64,000 nt of DNA from Comamonadaceae bacterium (GTDB lineage: Bacteria; Pseudomonadota; Gammaproteobacteria; Burkholderiales; Burkholderiaceae_C): positions 248,001-312,000 of the forward strand of contig JAAFIW010000001.1 in assembly GCA_013297875.1 (NCBI GenBank), read 5' to 3'. The position numbers and the translations under genes were made by a program. Shown in pieces: positions 47,422-56,431 of the stretch. The notes beneath the pieces are model-generated. The model ran no database searches, was not told where the DNA came from, and saw only the letters and a list, made by a program, of their open reading frames with translations. Each line of letters begins with the position of its first letter. Positions within the stretch are counted from its first letter, which is position 1.

Positions 47422-48024
47422 TCAGGTTTTTTCGACCTGACTGAATTCCAACTCGACCGGCGTTGCACGGCCAAAAATGGTGACGGACACGCGAACCTTG
47501 CTCTTCTCGTAGTTCACCTCTTCTACCGTGCCATTGAAGTCTGTGAACGGTCCGTCCTTCACGCGCACAAACTCACCCACCACAAACTCAACCTTGTGAC
47601 GCGGCTTGTCGCTGCCCTCTTGCATTTGGCTGACGATCTTCTGAACCTCGTCTTCAGAAATTGGGGCTGGGCGATTCTTGGCACCTCCGACGAAGCCCGT
47701 CACTTTGTTGGTGTGCTTGACCAAATGCCAAGTGTCATCGTCCATGATCATCTCAACCAGCACATAACCTGGGAAGAAGCGGCGCTCGGTGGTTTTTTTC
47801 TGCCCGTTTTTGATTTCGACAACTTCTTCGGTTGGAACCAGAATTCGACCGAACTTAGCCTGCATACCCGCGCGATTGATGCGCTCAACGATGTTTCGCT
47901 CAACAGCCTTTTCCATGCCCGAATAGGCGTGCACCACATACCACCGCAGATCCGGATTTGCCGCTGGCGCGGCAGTGGCGGCAGGAATGTCTGCGGCAAG
48001 GGCTTCAATCACTGCTTCTGTCAT
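47422..48024 (-). CDS. nusG: Transcription elongation/antitermination factor NusG
   Basis: A 200-residue NusG with an N-terminal extension of about 20 Ala-rich residues, then the NGN domain ([36 protein letters not shown]) and the KOW domain ([20 protein letters not shown]). The ATG at 48024 has GGAGGAAG upstream. It starts 2 bases after the secE stop, the usual secE-nusG pair. NusG binds RNA polymerase and links it to Rho or the ribosome. Confidence 0.97.
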   Translation of the reverse strand: MTEAVIEALAADIPAATAAPAANPDLRWYVVHAYSGMEKAVERNIVERINRAGMQAKFGRILVPTEEVVEIKNGQKKTTERRFFPGYVLVEMIMDDDTWHLVKHTNKVTGFVGGAKNRPAPISEDEVQKIVSQMQEGSDKPRHKVEFVVGEFVRVKDGPFTDFNGTVEEVNYEKSKVRVSVTIFGRATPVELEFSQVEKT

Positions 48025-48026
48025 GC

Positions 48027-48410
48027 TCACTTCCTCCACCCAAGAATCAAGTCGTAGAGAAGCCATTCCAGCGTCTTATCGGTCAACCAAAGAAACAAGG
48101 CCATCACCACCACAAACGCAAATACATAACCCGTCATTTGCAGCGCCTCTTTGCGCGATGGCCAGACGACCTTCTTGACCTCACGCCACGCATCACGCCC
48201 AAATGCCAGGAGTTGCTTGCCAGGCTCCGAGGTCACAAACACGACCACGGCCGCGCCGACACCCACGAGGAGGGCACCCCATTGAGCAACCGGCCCTTGC
48301 TTGGCCAAAAAGTAAAAGCCAGCCAGTGCGGCAAGAACCAAGACCACAGACATGGCTAACTTGGCTTTGTCGGCACCGGTGCTGACTGTTTCAACGTCTG
48401 AAGTCGCCAT
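48027..48410 (-). CDS. secE: Preprotein translocase subunit SecE
   Basis: The 127-residue inner-membrane subunit of the SecYEG channel. It has three membrane helices: two near the N-terminus (about 19-36 and 44-60), as in E. coli SecE, and the conserved C-terminal one ([17 protein letters not shown]). They are separated by the amphipathic family motif [18 protein letters not shown]. It lies between tRNA-Trp and nusG; a hairpin at 48448-48478 is just upstream. Confidence 0.97.
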   Translation of the reverse strand: MATSDVETVSTGADKAKLAMSVVLVLAALAGFYFLAKQGPVAQWGALLVGVGAAVVVFVTSEPGKQLLAFGRDAWREVKKVVWPSRKEALQMTGYVFAFVVVMALFLWLTDKTLEWLLYDLILGWRK

Positions 48411-48447
48411 GTTGGGCTGTGTCCTGCTTCAAGTTCAACGCACTACT

Positions 48448-48478
48448 AAAAAGACTAAACCCGCCAAAAATTGGCGGG
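48448..48478 (-). terminator. Hairpin between tRNA-Trp and secE
   Basis: CCCGCCAA (48460-48467) pairs perfectly with TTGGCGGG (48471-48478). On the minus strand it is followed by TTTAGTCTTTTT. It can end transcription after tRNA-Trp or act as a processing signal that separates the tRNA from the secE-nusG message. Confidence 0.65.
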
Positions 48479-48512
48479 CTGATCAAAGGGGATTCAAACC
48501 ACCGTCTTCGGG

Positions 48513-48588
48513 TGGCAGGGGCAGTAGGAATCGAACCTACAACCTTCGGTTTTGGAGACCGACGCTCTGCCAATTGAGCTATACCCCT
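48513..48588 (-). tRNA. tRNA-Trp (CCA)
   Basis: A 76-base cloverleaf with encoded CCA end. The acceptor stem pairs AGGGGTA with TGCCCCT (one G-U pair), the anticodon loop CTCCAAA gives anticodon CCA, and the T-loop is TTCGATT. It lies between tuf and secE, the standard place in this cluster. Confidence 0.97.
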
Positions 48589-48653
48589 TCGACTTGCTCA
48601 AAGCCGGGAACCAGGCCAACTGGCCAGATCCGGCCTTGGAAAAACTTGGCTGT

Positions 48654-49844
48654 TTACTCCAAAATTTTGGCCACGACACCCGAGCCCACGGTCTTGCCAC
48701 CTTCGCGGATGGCAAAGCGCAGGCCTTCTTGCATGGCGATCGGGTTGATCAGCTTGACGGTGATCGAGACGTTATCGCCCGGCATCACCATTTCTTTGTC
48801 TTTTGGCAGCTCAATCGCACCGGTCACATCGGTGGTGCGGAAGTAGAACTGGGGACGGTAGTTGTTGAAAAACGGGGTGTGGCGGCCACCTTCGTCTTTG
48901 CTCAAGACGTAGATTTCGGCGGTGAAGTGGGTGTGGGGCTTGACGCTGCCGGGTTTGCACAGCACTTGGCCGCGCTGGACTTCTTCGCGCTTGGTGCCGC
49001 GCAGCAAGATGCCCACGTTGTCACCTGCCTGGCCTTGGTCCAGCAGTTTCCTGAACATTTCCACGCCGGTGCAGGTGGTCTTGACGGTGGGCACGATGCC
49101 GACGATTTCAATTTCTTCGCCGACTTTGACGATGCCGCGCTCCACGCGACCCGTCACCACGGTGCCGCGGCCGGAGATGGAGAAGACGTCTTCCACGGGC
49201 ATCAGGAAGGCGCCGTCGATGGCACGCTCTGGTGTGGGAAAGTAGCTGTCCATGGCGTCGGCCAGCTTCATGATGGCACCTTCGCCCAGGTCGCCTTTGT
49301 CGCCTTCCATGGCGAGTTTGGCGCTGCCGTGGATGATGGGGGTGGCGTCACCTGGGAAGTCGTACTTGTCCAGCAGCTCGCGCACTTCCATTTCAACGAG
49401 TTCCAGCAACTCGGCGTCGTCGACCATGTCGCATTTGTTCAAAAACACGATGATGTGGGGCACACCAACCTGGCGGGCCAAGAGGATGTGTTCGCGGGTT
49501 TGGGGCATGGGACCGTCAGCGGCGGAGCAGACCAGGATGGCTCCGTCCATTTGGGCGGCACCGGTGATCATGTTTTTGACGTAGTCGGCGTGGCCTGGGC
49601 AGTCGACGTGGGCGTAGTGGCGGTTGGCGGTTTCGTATTCAACGTGGGCGGTGTTGATGGTGATGCCGCGCGCTTTTTCTTCGGGCGCTGCGTCAATCTG
49701 GTCGTAGGCCTTGGCTTCGCCGCCAAACTTGGCCGACAACACCGTGGTGATGGCCGCCGTCAGGGTGGTCTTGCCGTGGTCTACGTGTCCAATGGTGCCC
49801 ACGTTCACGTGTGGCTTGGTACGCTCAAATTTTCCTTTTGCCAT
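48654..49844 (-). CDS. tuf: Elongation factor Tu
   Basis: The 396-residue EF-Tu delivers aminoacyl-tRNA to the ribosome. GTPase motifs are GHVDHGKT (P-loop), DCPGHADYV and [22 protein letters not shown] is the effector region. I use the ATG at 49844; a TTG two codons upstream is unlikely. It is flanked by tRNA-Thr and tRNA-Trp. Beta- and gammaproteobacteria often carry a second copy in the str operon, which is not in this window. Confidence 0.98.
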   Translation of the reverse strand: MAKGKFERTKPHVNVGTIGHVDHGKTTLTAAITTVLSAKFGGEAKAYDQIDAAPEEKARGITINTAHVEYETANRHYAHVDCPGHADYVKNMITGAAQMDGAILVCSAADGPMPQTREHILLARQVGVPHIIVFLNKCDMVDDAELLELVEMEVRELLDKYDFPGDATPIIHGSAKLAMEGDKGDLGEGAIMKLADAMDSYFPTPERAIDGAFLMPVEDVFSISGRGTVVTGRVERGIVKVGEEIEIVGIVPTVKTTCTGVEMFRKLLDQGQAGDNVGILLRGTKREEVQRGQVLCKPGSVKPHTHFTAEIYVLSKDEGGRHTPFFNNYRPQFYFRTTDVTGAIELPKDKEMVMPGDNVSITVKLINPIAMQEGLRFAIREGGKTVGSGVVAKILE

Positions 49845-49906
49845 CTTCAAATCCCCAAAGAATTACGAAAAAATGCCGAATACAAAAACAAAATACAACC
49901 AAAAAT

Positions 49907-49981
<75 letters not shown>

Positions 49982-50035
49982 CAGAACCTGCCTGTAACAA
50001 CCTCAGCGACTTAAATTTCATGCGCTCGCGGTCTT

Positions 50036-50109
50036 TGGAGCGGGAGACGGGAATCGAACCCGCGTCATTAGCTTGGAAGGCTAGGGTTCTACCATTGAAC
50101 TACTCCCGC
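50036..50109 (-). tRNA. tRNA-Gly (TCC)
   Basis: A 74-base cloverleaf with encoded CCA. The acceptor stem GCGGGAG/CTCCCGC is perfect and the anticodon loop CTTCCAA gives TCC. The anticodon stem has one C-A mismatch at its outer pair. It lies between tRNA-Tyr and tRNA-Thr. Confidence 0.95.
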
Positions 50110-50175
50110 AGCTCTTTGACCAATCAAACACGAAACCAAGTACAAAATTGCAGCAACGCCGCTTCTCTACGAAGC

Positions 50176-50261
50176 TGGTGGAGAGGGCTGGATTCGAACC
50201 AGCGTACTCGTAAGAGGGCAGATTTACAGTCTGCTGCCATTAACCACTCGGCCACCTCTCC
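50176..50261 (-). tRNA. tRNA-Tyr (GTA)
   Basis: An 86-base class II tRNA with a long variable arm and encoded CCA. The acceptor stem is GGAGAGG/CCTCTCC, and anticodon GTA lies in loop CTGTAAA. It is the first gene of the tRNA-tuf-sec-nus-rpl-rpo cluster. Confidence 0.97.
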
Positions 50262-50273
50262 GGCGAACCGCGA

Positions 50274-50279
50274 AATATA
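50274..50279 (-). promoter_or_regulatory. Candidate -10 box of the tRNA-Tyr promoter
   Basis: On the minus strand TATATT lies 12 bases before the tRNA-Tyr 5' end, followed by a GC-rich discriminator-like stretch (CGCGG), typical of stable-RNA promoters. No good -35 hexamer was found at 16-18 bases. Confidence 0.45.
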
Positions 50280-50341
50280 GCATGCTTTCATGTCATTTCG
50301 GGTGACCCGGTTCAACAGTGACCCTGGAAAATGTGGCGGTA

Positions 50342-50842
50342 TCAGGTTCTCCCAAGGCTGCGCACCTTCTCTGCCAGGCGCTGCTGCACCAACGGGGAAA
50401 CAAATTTATCCACTTCGCCGCCCAGGCTTGCGATTTCGCGCACGAAGGTGCTGCTGATGAACTGGTACCGGTCGCTGGGGGTCAGAAACACCGTTTCCAC
50501 CTCGGGCATCAGGGTTCGGTTCATGCCCGCCAGCTGAAACTCGTAGTCAAAGTCAGTCACCGCGCGTAGGCCGCGGATCATGGCTTTGGCACCCCGGCCA
50601 ACGACATAGTCGCGCAGCAAGCCCGAGAAGCTGACCAGCTCCACCTGCGGGTATGGCAGCAGCAACTCGCGCACCATGTCCATGCGCTCGGTGAGGGTGA
50701 ACATGGATTTTTTGTGATGCCCGGCCGCCACCGCCACGATCACGTGATCAAACAGCTGGGTGGCCCGGCGCACCACGTCTTCGTGGCCCAGGGTCATGGG
50801 GTCAAAGGTGCCTGGGTACACAGCAATCACGTTGCGGCTCAT
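50342..50842 (-). CDS. coaD: Phosphopantetheine adenylyltransferase
   Basis: CoaD transfers AMP from ATP to 4'-phosphopantetheine, the fourth step of coenzyme A synthesis. The 166-residue product has the nucleotidyltransferase motif GTFDPMTLGHEDV with the T/HxGH-type TLGH, KAMIRGLRAVTDFDYEFQLA for substrate binding and the ISSTFVREIASLGG motif at the end. The length is standard. It lies 49 bases downstream of rsmD, the common rsmD-coaD pair. Confidence 0.97.
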   Translation of the reverse strand: MSRNVIAVYPGTFDPMTLGHEDVVRRATQLFDHVIVAVAAGHHKKSMFTLTERMDMVRELLLPYPQVELVSFSGLLRDYVVGRGAKAMIRGLRAVTDFDYEFQLAGMNRTLMPEVETVFLTPSDRYQFISSTFVREIASLGGEVDKFVSPLVQQRLAEKVRSLGRT

Positions 50843-50891
50843 AAGACTTGTCTCCTGGAGGTGCCGAACTCGGGCAAGTTGGTTGCGCGGA

Positions 50892-51494
50892 TTATGGGGT
50901 GGTGTGCGGCAGCCGCTGCAGCAAATGCGCGTGCACGGCTCCGGCTTTTACATACCGGTGGGCCGACAAGCCCAGCGCCGTCAGTTCAGCCTCAGCCCAT
51001 GCTTGAGGTGCCTCCAGATAAACCCAGCCGCCCGGCACCACCGCTCGAACAGCGGCTTGCAGCGCAGCTTCAAACAACTTGGCCTCAAACGGTGGATCGA
51101 TAAACACCAGGCCCACACTGTCGGCACGCAGGCCCCGCAGCGCACTTGCGCCATCGCCGCGCTGCACGGCAACACCATGGGCTTGCAGGCGGGTTTTGGT
51201 GGCGTGGAGCTGGGCCACCAGCGCAGCATCGGATTCGACCATCAACACCGACGCGGCACCGCGCGACGCGGCCTCAAAGCCCAGCGCACCGGTGCCGGCA
51301 AACGCGTCCACACAATGCCAGCCCGTCAGATCACCGCCACTAACGGAAGCCAGCCAGTTAAACAAGGTCTCGCGCACGCGGTTGGGCGTGGGCCGCAGGC
51401 CTGGGCGATCCAGCACCGGCAGTTTGCTGCGCTTGTACAGGCCGCCGATGATGCGCACTTCCTGCGCAGCACCCTTGGTGGGATGGGAAGTCAT
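50892..51494 (-). CDS. rsmD: 16S rRNA (guanine-966-N2)-methyltransferase RsmD
   Basis: RsmD methylates G966 of 16S rRNA. The product has RIIGGLYKRSKLPV and GLRPTPNRVRETLFNWL near the N-terminus, the SAM-binding CVDAFAGTGALGFEAASRG and the catalytic FIDPPFE motif (NPPY-like). I start at the ATG at 51494, with GGAG 7 bases upstream, giving 200 residues; the longer frame to 51656 is not supported. It precedes coaD. Confidence 0.95.
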   Translation of the reverse strand: MTSHPTKGAAQEVRIIGGLYKRSKLPVLDRPGLRPTPNRVRETLFNWLASVSGGDLTGWHCVDAFAGTGALGFEAASRGAASVLMVESDAALVAQLHATKTRLQAHGVAVQRGDGASALRGLRADSVGLVFIDPPFEAKLFEAALQAAVRAVVPGGWVYLEAPQAWAEAELTALGLSAHRYVKAGAVHAHLLQRLPHTTP

Positions 51495-51665
51495 GTTTTT
51501 GCTCCAACGGGTGGTGATGGCGGTAGCCATGCGGGTTTGTGCATTTTCATGACAAACCCGCAGCCAATTGGGCATGTTTTGTGCGAGCATATTTGCTGAG
51601 TGCCTGCCCGACCGTGGTGCGCACAAGACATGGCCCCTCTTTATCCCCTGCTTCAAGGAGCTTTC

Positions 51666-52682
51666 ATGAAATCTGTTACTTCCAAATTTATAGCTGCTGC
51701 AGCGCTATTGGCTTGCACATCAGGCCTTTTTGCCCAAGAAAAAGTGGTTTTTGCCACCAACTGGAAGGCCCAAGCCGGCCATGGCGGGTTTTATCAGGCT
51801 GTGGCCGACGGAACTTACAAGAAATTCGGGCTCGATGTGGACATTCAGCAAGGTGGGCCGCAAGTGAACAATCGGCCGCTGCTGGCGGTGGGCAAGATTG
51901 ATTTCTTGATGACGGGCAACCTGCTGCTGACCTTTGACAATGTGAAAAACGGTGTGCCCACCACCGTAGTGGCCGCCATTTTCCAGAAAGACCCGCAAGC
52001 CATTTTTGCCCACCCGGGCCAGGGCTACGAAAAGTTTTCTGACCTGAAAAAAGCGCCCACCGCGTTCATCAGCAAAGACGGCCAGTTCAGCTTTTGGGCC
52101 TGGATGAAGGCCGAACATGGCTTCAAGGATGAGCAACTCAAGCCCTATGTGTTCAACGTGGGCCCCTTCCTGGCTGACAAAAAATCTGTGCAGCAGGGCT
52201 ACTCGATTTCCGAGCCCATCAGCATCAAGGCCCAGGCCGGTTTCGACCCCGTGGTGCATTTGCTGGCTGACAACGGCTTTTCCACCTACAGCACCACCGT
52301 CGAAACCCGGCAAGATCTGGTGAAAAACAAACCCGCGCTGGTGCAAAAGTTCGTCGACGCCTCCATCATCGGCTGGTACAACTACCTGTATGGCGACAGC
52401 AGAGCCGCCAACGACCTGATCAAAAAAGCCAACCCTGAAGCGACTGACGCAGGCATTCAGGGTTCCATTGATCTGATGAAAAAACTGGGTATTGTTGACA
52501 GCGGCGACGCGGTTGGCAAAGGTATTGGCACCATGAGCGAGGCCCGTATCAAGGACTTTTACGACAAGATGGTCAAGGCCGGTCTGTACAAGCCGGGCGA
52601 CGTGGACTTGAGCAAAGTGGCCACCCTGCAGTTTGTCAACAAGGGCGTGGGGCAGGATGTCAAGAAGGCACTGGTCAAATAA
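51666..52682 (+). CDS. NMT1/THI5-type ABC transporter substrate-binding protein
   Basis: The 338-residue periplasmic binding protein has a signal peptide of about 25 residues (ending LFAQEKV) and a mature part starting VVFATNWKAQAGHGGFYQAV, typical of the NMT1/SsuA-like family that binds pyrimidine-like or related small molecules. AAGGAG 5 bases before the ATG at 51666 fixes the start. A copy of the dispersed repeat (51684-51735) encodes its signal peptide. The permease and ATPase on the other strand (56432, 57333) are the likely partners. The ligand is unknown. Confidence 0.88.
   Translation: MKSVTSKFIAAAALLACTSGLFAQEKVVFATNWKAQAGHGGFYQAVADGTYKKFGLDVDIQQGGPQVNNRPLLAVGKIDFLMTGNLLLTFDNVKNGVPTTVVAAIFQKDPQAIFAHPGQGYEKFSDLKKAPTAFISKDGQFSFWAWMKAEHGFKDEQLKPYVFNVGPFLADKKSVQQGYSISEPISIKAQAGFDPVVHLLADNGFSTYSTTVETRQDLVKNKPALVQKFVDASIIGWYNYLYGDSRAANDLIKKANPEATDAGIQGSIDLMKKLGIVDSGDAVGKGIGTMSEARIKDFYDKMVKAGLYKPGDVDLSKVATLQFVNKGVGQDVKKALVK
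51684..51735 (+). repeat. Dispersed ATAGCTGC-family repeat in an ABC-transporter signal peptide
   Basis: AAATTTATAGCTGCTGCAGC, then the block CAGGCCTTTTTGCCC, follows family order. It is translated as the hydrophobic core FIAAAALLACTSGLFA of the export signal. Confidence 0.7.
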
Positions 52683-52683
52683 T

Positions 52684-53277
52684 TTGAAAACCCTGGTTGT
52701 TCACTGCCACCCCAACCCTCAAAGCTTCAGCGCCGCGCTCAACGCGGCCGCTTGCCGGGCGTTGGAAACAGCCGGTCACGAGTTGCGGCGCATCGATCTG
52801 TATGCCGAAGGCTTCGACCCCGTGCTCAGCCGCGAGGAACGCGAGGCTTATTTGCCCAACCCTGGCCTGATTGAGATCCGTGTTCAGCCACATGTGGATG
52901 CGCTACGCTGGGCCGAGCACTTGGTGTTTGTCTACCCCACCTGGTTTTATGGGCCACCGGCCATGCTCAAAGGTTGGCTGGAGCGGGTGTGGCTGCCGGG
53001 CGTGGCGTTTTTGCCACCGCCCGCCAAGGGCAAGCCTGCGGTTGCGGGCCTGCGCCACATCAAGCGCCTAACTGTGGTGACCACCGGCGGAGCGCCCTGG
53101 TGGTGGCTGAAACTCATTGGCGACCCTGGTAAAAAACTGTTCACCCGTGGCCTGCGGGCGCTGTTTGCGCGCAGTTGCACCACCACCTGGCTACAACTGC
53201 ACAACATGAACAACGTCAGCCGCGCCGAGTGCGAGGCTTTTCTGGCCAAAGTGTCCAAAAGACTGAGCGCGCCATGA
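52684..53277 (+). CDS. Flavodoxin-fold NAD(P)H oxidoreductase
   Basis: A 197-residue member of the NQO1/KefF/MdaB quinone-reductase-like family. It starts LKTLVVHCHPNPQSFSAAL with the FMN phosphate-binding loop, then FVYPTWFYGPPAMLKGWLER and VTTGGAPWWWL. No ATG is near; I chose the TTG at 52684, 1 base after the binding-protein stop, which suggests coupled translation. It probably reduces a flavin or quinone-like compound in the pathway served by the cluster. The 3' end overlaps the Rid gene by 4 bases. Confidence 0.8.
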   Translation: MKTLVVHCHPNPQSFSAALNAAACRALETAGHELRRIDLYAEGFDPVLSREEREAYLPNPGLIEIRVQPHVDALRWAEHLVFVYPTWFYGPPAMLKGWLERVWLPGVAFLPPPAKGKPAVAGLRHIKRLTVVTTGGAPWWWLKLIGDPGKKLFTRGLRALFARSCTTTWLQLHNMNNVSRAECEAFLAKVSKRLSAP

Positions 53278-53717
53278 CCACCTTGGCCAACTACGCTGCC
53301 TGGCGCCGCATGGGCGACTACGTGTTCATGAGCGGCGTGATTGCCGTCGACGCCTCAAAAACCGTCATCACCCGTTACGAGCAACTCCCCGAAACCGCCC
53401 GTGCCGATCTGCGCGCCTTGGGTTACGACACCGGCCAGCTCTCGGTCGATATTTTTGAAGCGCCGATTGCCGCCCAAAGCTGGTTTGTGCTGAACCGCAT
53501 CCGCGAAATGGCGCAGGAATGCGGCGGTGACTTGAAAGATGTGGCTCGGCTGGTGCAGTACTTTCGCGACCTGCGCCACTACCCTGTCTACAACCGCGTG
53601 CGCAGCCAGTTCTTTGCACAGCCCGTCGTCAGCACGGTGGTGGAAGTCAGCCGTATGCTGCCCAGCGATGAGGTGTGGGTGGAGGTAGAGGCCACCTTGT
53701 ATTTGCCGGTGATTTGA
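53274..53717 (+). CDS. Rid-family protein (RidA/YjgF-like)
   Basis: A 147-residue protein of the Rid family, which removes reactive enamine/imine intermediates or acts as an amidohydrolase in pyrimidine-type pathways such as Rut. Marks are RMGDYVFMSGVIAVD near the start, the LARLVQYFRDLRHYP-like middle (DVARLVQYFRDL) and VEVSRMLPSDEVWVEVEAT at the end. The ATG overlaps the previous stop (ATGA). It is the last of three plus-strand genes of the cluster and is followed by a dispersed repeat that may serve as terminator. Confidence 0.8.
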   Translation: MTTLANYAAWRRMGDYVFMSGVIAVDASKTVITRYEQLPETARADLRALGYDTGQLSVDIFEAPIAAQSWFVLNRIREMAQECGGDLKDVARLVQYFRDLRHYPVYNRVRSQFFAQPVVSTVVEVSRMLPSDEVWVEVEATLYLPVI

Positions 53718-53726
53718 AAACGCTAT

Positions 53727-53784
53727 GTTTTAAATAGCTGCTTGAGCAATAAACATATGGGCTGGTGGCTGATTTGGCTTGAAT
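53727..53784 (+). repeat. Dispersed ATAGCTGC-family repeat between convergent genes
   Basis: AAATAGCTGCTTGAGCAATA, then CATATGGGCTGGTGGCTG, nearly matches the copy at 33811. It fills most of the 79-base gap between the Rid gene (+) and the FAD oxidase gene (-). Confidence 0.75.
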
Positions 53785-53796
53785 TTGCAAGCTTCA

Positions 53797-55185
53797 TCAC
53801 GCCTTCGCATACCCAGCCAGCCAGCCCCGCGTCTTTCCTGGATTCATCAGCCCATGTGGGTCAGCAATGCGTTTGAAGTCAATCTGCGCGGTGTCGATTT
53901 CCTTCATGCCACCGTCTTCAATCGTCACCACATGGTTGTCAAACACCATGCAGCCGTCGGCTTCAAACTCGCTGATGATTTCGTACAGGCGGTCTTTATC
54001 AAAGTAGCTGACCAGCGGTAGACCAAAGGCTACGCAACCTCCAAACTGACGACCAAACTCGTGGTGCTGCAGCACCTCGTCGCCCCAGCGCTGCATTTGT
54101 TTTTCCACCAGCGCCACGTCGATGCCCACGCCGGGCGTCCACGGGGCCACGGTTTGCAGGTTGGTCCAGCTCTTGTCGACTTTGAGCGCCATCAGGGTCG
54201 TGTGGTTGTAGGCGCATTCAAAGGCGGGCGACAGTCCTTGGGTTTTGAGTTCCGCTTCGGGCAGGGCCATGGTTTCCAGGCCGCCATGCTTGGCAACCAA
54301 GCTTCTCCAGGCGGGCAGCGACTGCGGGTTGACCATCGCAAACACCGCGTCTTTGTTGCTGGGAAAACGCTCGCCGAACTCGGCCTGGTAGTAGGGCGCG
54401 ATACGGCGCTCGACGGCGGTAATCAAGAAAGCGTCCAAGGTGCTGCCGATGGCCTCCGTCGCCTCGCCGCCAAAGCTCAGTGCGCTGGCGTAGCTATCAA
54501 AAAGTGAAATGTGGTGCACCCAATCGACTGCCGGTTTGAGCGTCAAACGCAGCGCGGTGATGATGCCGTTCGTGCCATAGGCGTGATGCACTTTTTGAAT
54601 GTCGGCGTTGTGCAGCTCGATGACTTGTGGCGCTTCTTCCAGCGTGACCACGCGAATCAGGGTCACATTGCCCGCGTCTTTCAAAATGCCGTTTCGCACC
54701 GTGCCCGCGCCCGCGTAACCCCCGGCGATGAAGCCGCCAATGGTGGCGATGTCGCGGGTGCTGGGGAACATCAAAATCTCTTGTCCGCCGGGCACCGTGG
54801 GGCTGCTGCGCACGGCGCGCTCCAGGTCGGCGATCAAGATGCCCGCCTCGCAGAGCACGCTGCCAGGCTGGATGTCCAGTACCCGGTTCAGTCCGGTGAT
54901 ATCCAAAATCAAGCCGCCCTCCAGCGGCACGCACTGACCATAGTTGCCGGTGCCGCCACCGCGCACGGTGACTTTCAGGCGATGTTTGGCGCACGCAGCG
55001 GCGATGCGGATCACGTCGGCTTCAGTCTGTGGCTTCACCAGCAGGTCACCGCGTTTGCCGTCCAGCTGGGCTTTCAGGATGGGGCTGTACCAGTAGTAGT
55101 CGCGGCTTTTGGCGTCCAGCGTGGCGGCGTCTTGGGTGTAGGCAATGCCCGCAATGTCTTGAATGAATCCTTGGAGCGGTGTCAT
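53797..55185 (-). CDS. FAD-linked oxidase (GlcD-type)
   Basis: A 462-residue flavoprotein of the FAD_binding_4/glycolate-oxidase group. The FAD-binding core reads KVTVRGGGTGNYGQCVPLEG, then PGGQEILMFPSTRDIATIGG and GGYAGAGTVRNG; DNHVVTIEDGG near the end fits the C-terminal FAD-oxidase domain. Its ATG overlaps the amidohydrolase stop by 4 bases, so they are co-translated. It probably oxidises a hydroxy-acid or ring intermediate of the same pathway; the substrate is unknown. Confidence 0.85.
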   Translation of the reverse strand: MTPLQGFIQDIAGIAYTQDAATLDAKSRDYYWYSPILKAQLDGKRGDLLVKPQTEADVIRIAAACAKHRLKVTVRGGGTGNYGQCVPLEGGLILDITGLNRVLDIQPGSVLCEAGILIADLERAVRSSPTVPGGQEILMFPSTRDIATIGGFIAGGYAGAGTVRNGILKDAGNVTLIRVVTLEEAPQVIELHNADIQKVHHAYGTNGIITALRLTLKPAVDWVHHISLFDSYASALSFGGEATEAIGSTLDAFLITAVERRIAPYYQAEFGERFPSNKDAVFAMVNPQSLPAWRSLVAKHGGLETMALPEAELKTQGLSPAFECAYNHTTLMALKVDKSWTNLQTVAPWTPGVGIDVALVEKQMQRWGDEVLQHHEFGRQFGGCVAFGLPLVSYFDKDRLYEIISEFEADGCMVFDNHVVTIEDGGMKEIDTAQIDFKRIADPHGLMNPGKTRGWLAGYAKA

Positions 55186-56357
55186 AGGGCTTGTCCGTTG
55201 CGAATCACCGTGCGCTGTCGGCCAGCGGGGGTGAGCAGTTCGTAGTCGTTGCGAGCGGCCAGCAGCACCAGATCAGCGGGGCAGCCTTTGGCGATTTTGC
55301 CGTCCCACGGCAGGCCCATCGCCCGGGCGGGGCTGATGGTGATGGTATTGAGCCATTGGCTGGCGGGCGACAGGTGCGCCATTTGCACGCCCAGGCTGAA
55401 GCTTTCCATCAGGTCGTAGCTGCCATAGGGATAAAAACCGTCGGCCACGTTGTCGGTGGCGATGCAGGTGTTCACGCCGTGGGCGGCGGCTTCTTTCAGG
55501 CGGGTGATGCCGCGCTCAATCGGCGTGCGGTTCCAGGCGCCTTGCAGGTACAGGTTGGTGGTGGGAAGCGCTATTAAATGAATAGCTGCTTGAGCAGTAT
55601 TTACAAGGGCTGTTGCGGCATTTGATTCAGATTGCATGGCCAGCGAGCAAGCGTGGCCGCAGGTCACCCTACCCTGCCAGCCGTTCTGAATGGTGAGATG
55701 GGCGATGGCTTGCAGGCCGCGTGCGTCTTCGTGCAAGCCCTCGTCGACATGAAAGTCCAGCGACAGCTGGTGCGCCACCGCCAGATCAAACACGCGTTGC
55801 AATTTCTCCGTCAAGCGGTCGTTGCGGTAAACAAAAGCGCCCAGAACGCCGCCTGCTTGCGCCACCTGGCTGGCGATGTGCTGCCCATCGGCCAGCGCGT
55901 CAAACACGTCCAGCGGCGTGAGCGACACGCATTGCAAGTCCACCCGGCCCGCCCAGGCCTCGCGCAGCGCCTCAAACACCGCCAGTGCCACGGGTGTGTC
56001 GCGTGTCACCCAGTCCAGGTGCGTGCGCACCGCCCGCGTGCCATAGCTGAAGGCCTCGTGCAGCGCGCGGTTCATGCGCGCGTGCAGGTCAGCGCCCGTC
56101 CAGCGCGCGCGGTGTGCGGCCATGCGCTCGATGGCGGCAAACAAATCGCCTTCGGTAGCACCCACGTCATTGACAGTGTGGGTTTTGTCCAGGTGCACAT
56201 GGGCGTCGACAAAGGCGCTGACCAGCGTTGCCGTGGGCGGCCCGGCACTGGGGCGAATGGTGGCCACCGTGGCACCTTGCAAGCGCACGTCAAACGCAGC
56301 GGCATCGGATGCAAAGCCGCGCAGCGGCTGGGGAATGGCTACAGCTTCAAGAATCAT
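55182..56357 (-). CDS. Cytosine-deaminase-like amidohydrolase
   Basis: A 391-residue TIM-barrel metal-dependent hydrolase of the cytosine/creatinine deaminase group. Metal ligands are visible in DAHVHLDKTH (His-x-His), LDFHVDEGL (His, Glu), CGHACSL (His) and IATDNVADGF (Asp). The family hydrolyses or deaminates N-heterocycles. A dispersed repeat copy (55572-55630) is translated, on the opposite strand, as the stretch after the CGHACSL motif. It is upstream of the FAD oxidase and downstream of the ABC permease. Confidence 0.88.
   Translation of the reverse strand: MILEAVAIPQPLRGFASDAAAFDVRLQGATVATIRPSAGPPTATLVSAFVDAHVHLDKTHTVNDVGATEGDLFAAIERMAAHRARWTGADLHARMNRALHEAFSYGTRAVRTHLDWVTRDTPVALAVFEALREAWAGRVDLQCVSLTPLDVFDALADGQHIASQVAQAGGVLGAFVYRNDRLTEKLQRVFDLAVAHQLSLDFHVDEGLHEDARGLQAIAHLTIQNGWQGRVTCGHACSLAMQSESNAATALVNTAQAAIHLIALPTTNLYLQGAWNRTPIERGITRLKEAAAHGVNTCIATDNVADGFYPYGSYDLMESFSLGVQMAHLSPASQWLNTITISPARAMGLPWDGKIAKGCPADLVLLAARNDYELLTPAGRQRTVIRNGQAL
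55572..55630 (+). repeat. Dispersed ATAGCTGC-family repeat inside the amidohydrolase gene
   Basis: ATGAATAGCTGCTTGAGCAG, then ACAAGGGCTGTTGCGGCATT, follows the family order. It is antisense to the gene and encodes, on the minus strand, the residues SNAATALVNTAQAAIHLI. Confidence 0.7.
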
Positions 56358-56366
56358 GTTTTTATA

Positions 56367-56419
56367 GCCAAAAGTGCCAACAGCCCAGAGATTATTTGCT
56401 CAAACAGCTATCAAAATAA
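56367..56419 (-). repeat. Dispersed ATAGCTGC-family repeat between permease and amidohydrolase
   Basis: On the minus strand TTTTGATAGCTGTTTGAGCA, then TCTGGGCTGTTGGC, makes a good copy that fills the 74-base gap between the two genes. Confidence 0.75.
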
Positions 56420-56431
56420 TAGTAGCCCGGA

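Noticed and set aside
54490-54520. TTTTTGATAGCTAC stretch in the FAD oxidase gene (minus strand)
   Set aside because: Only the first block of the repeat family is present; it may be ordinary coding sequence.
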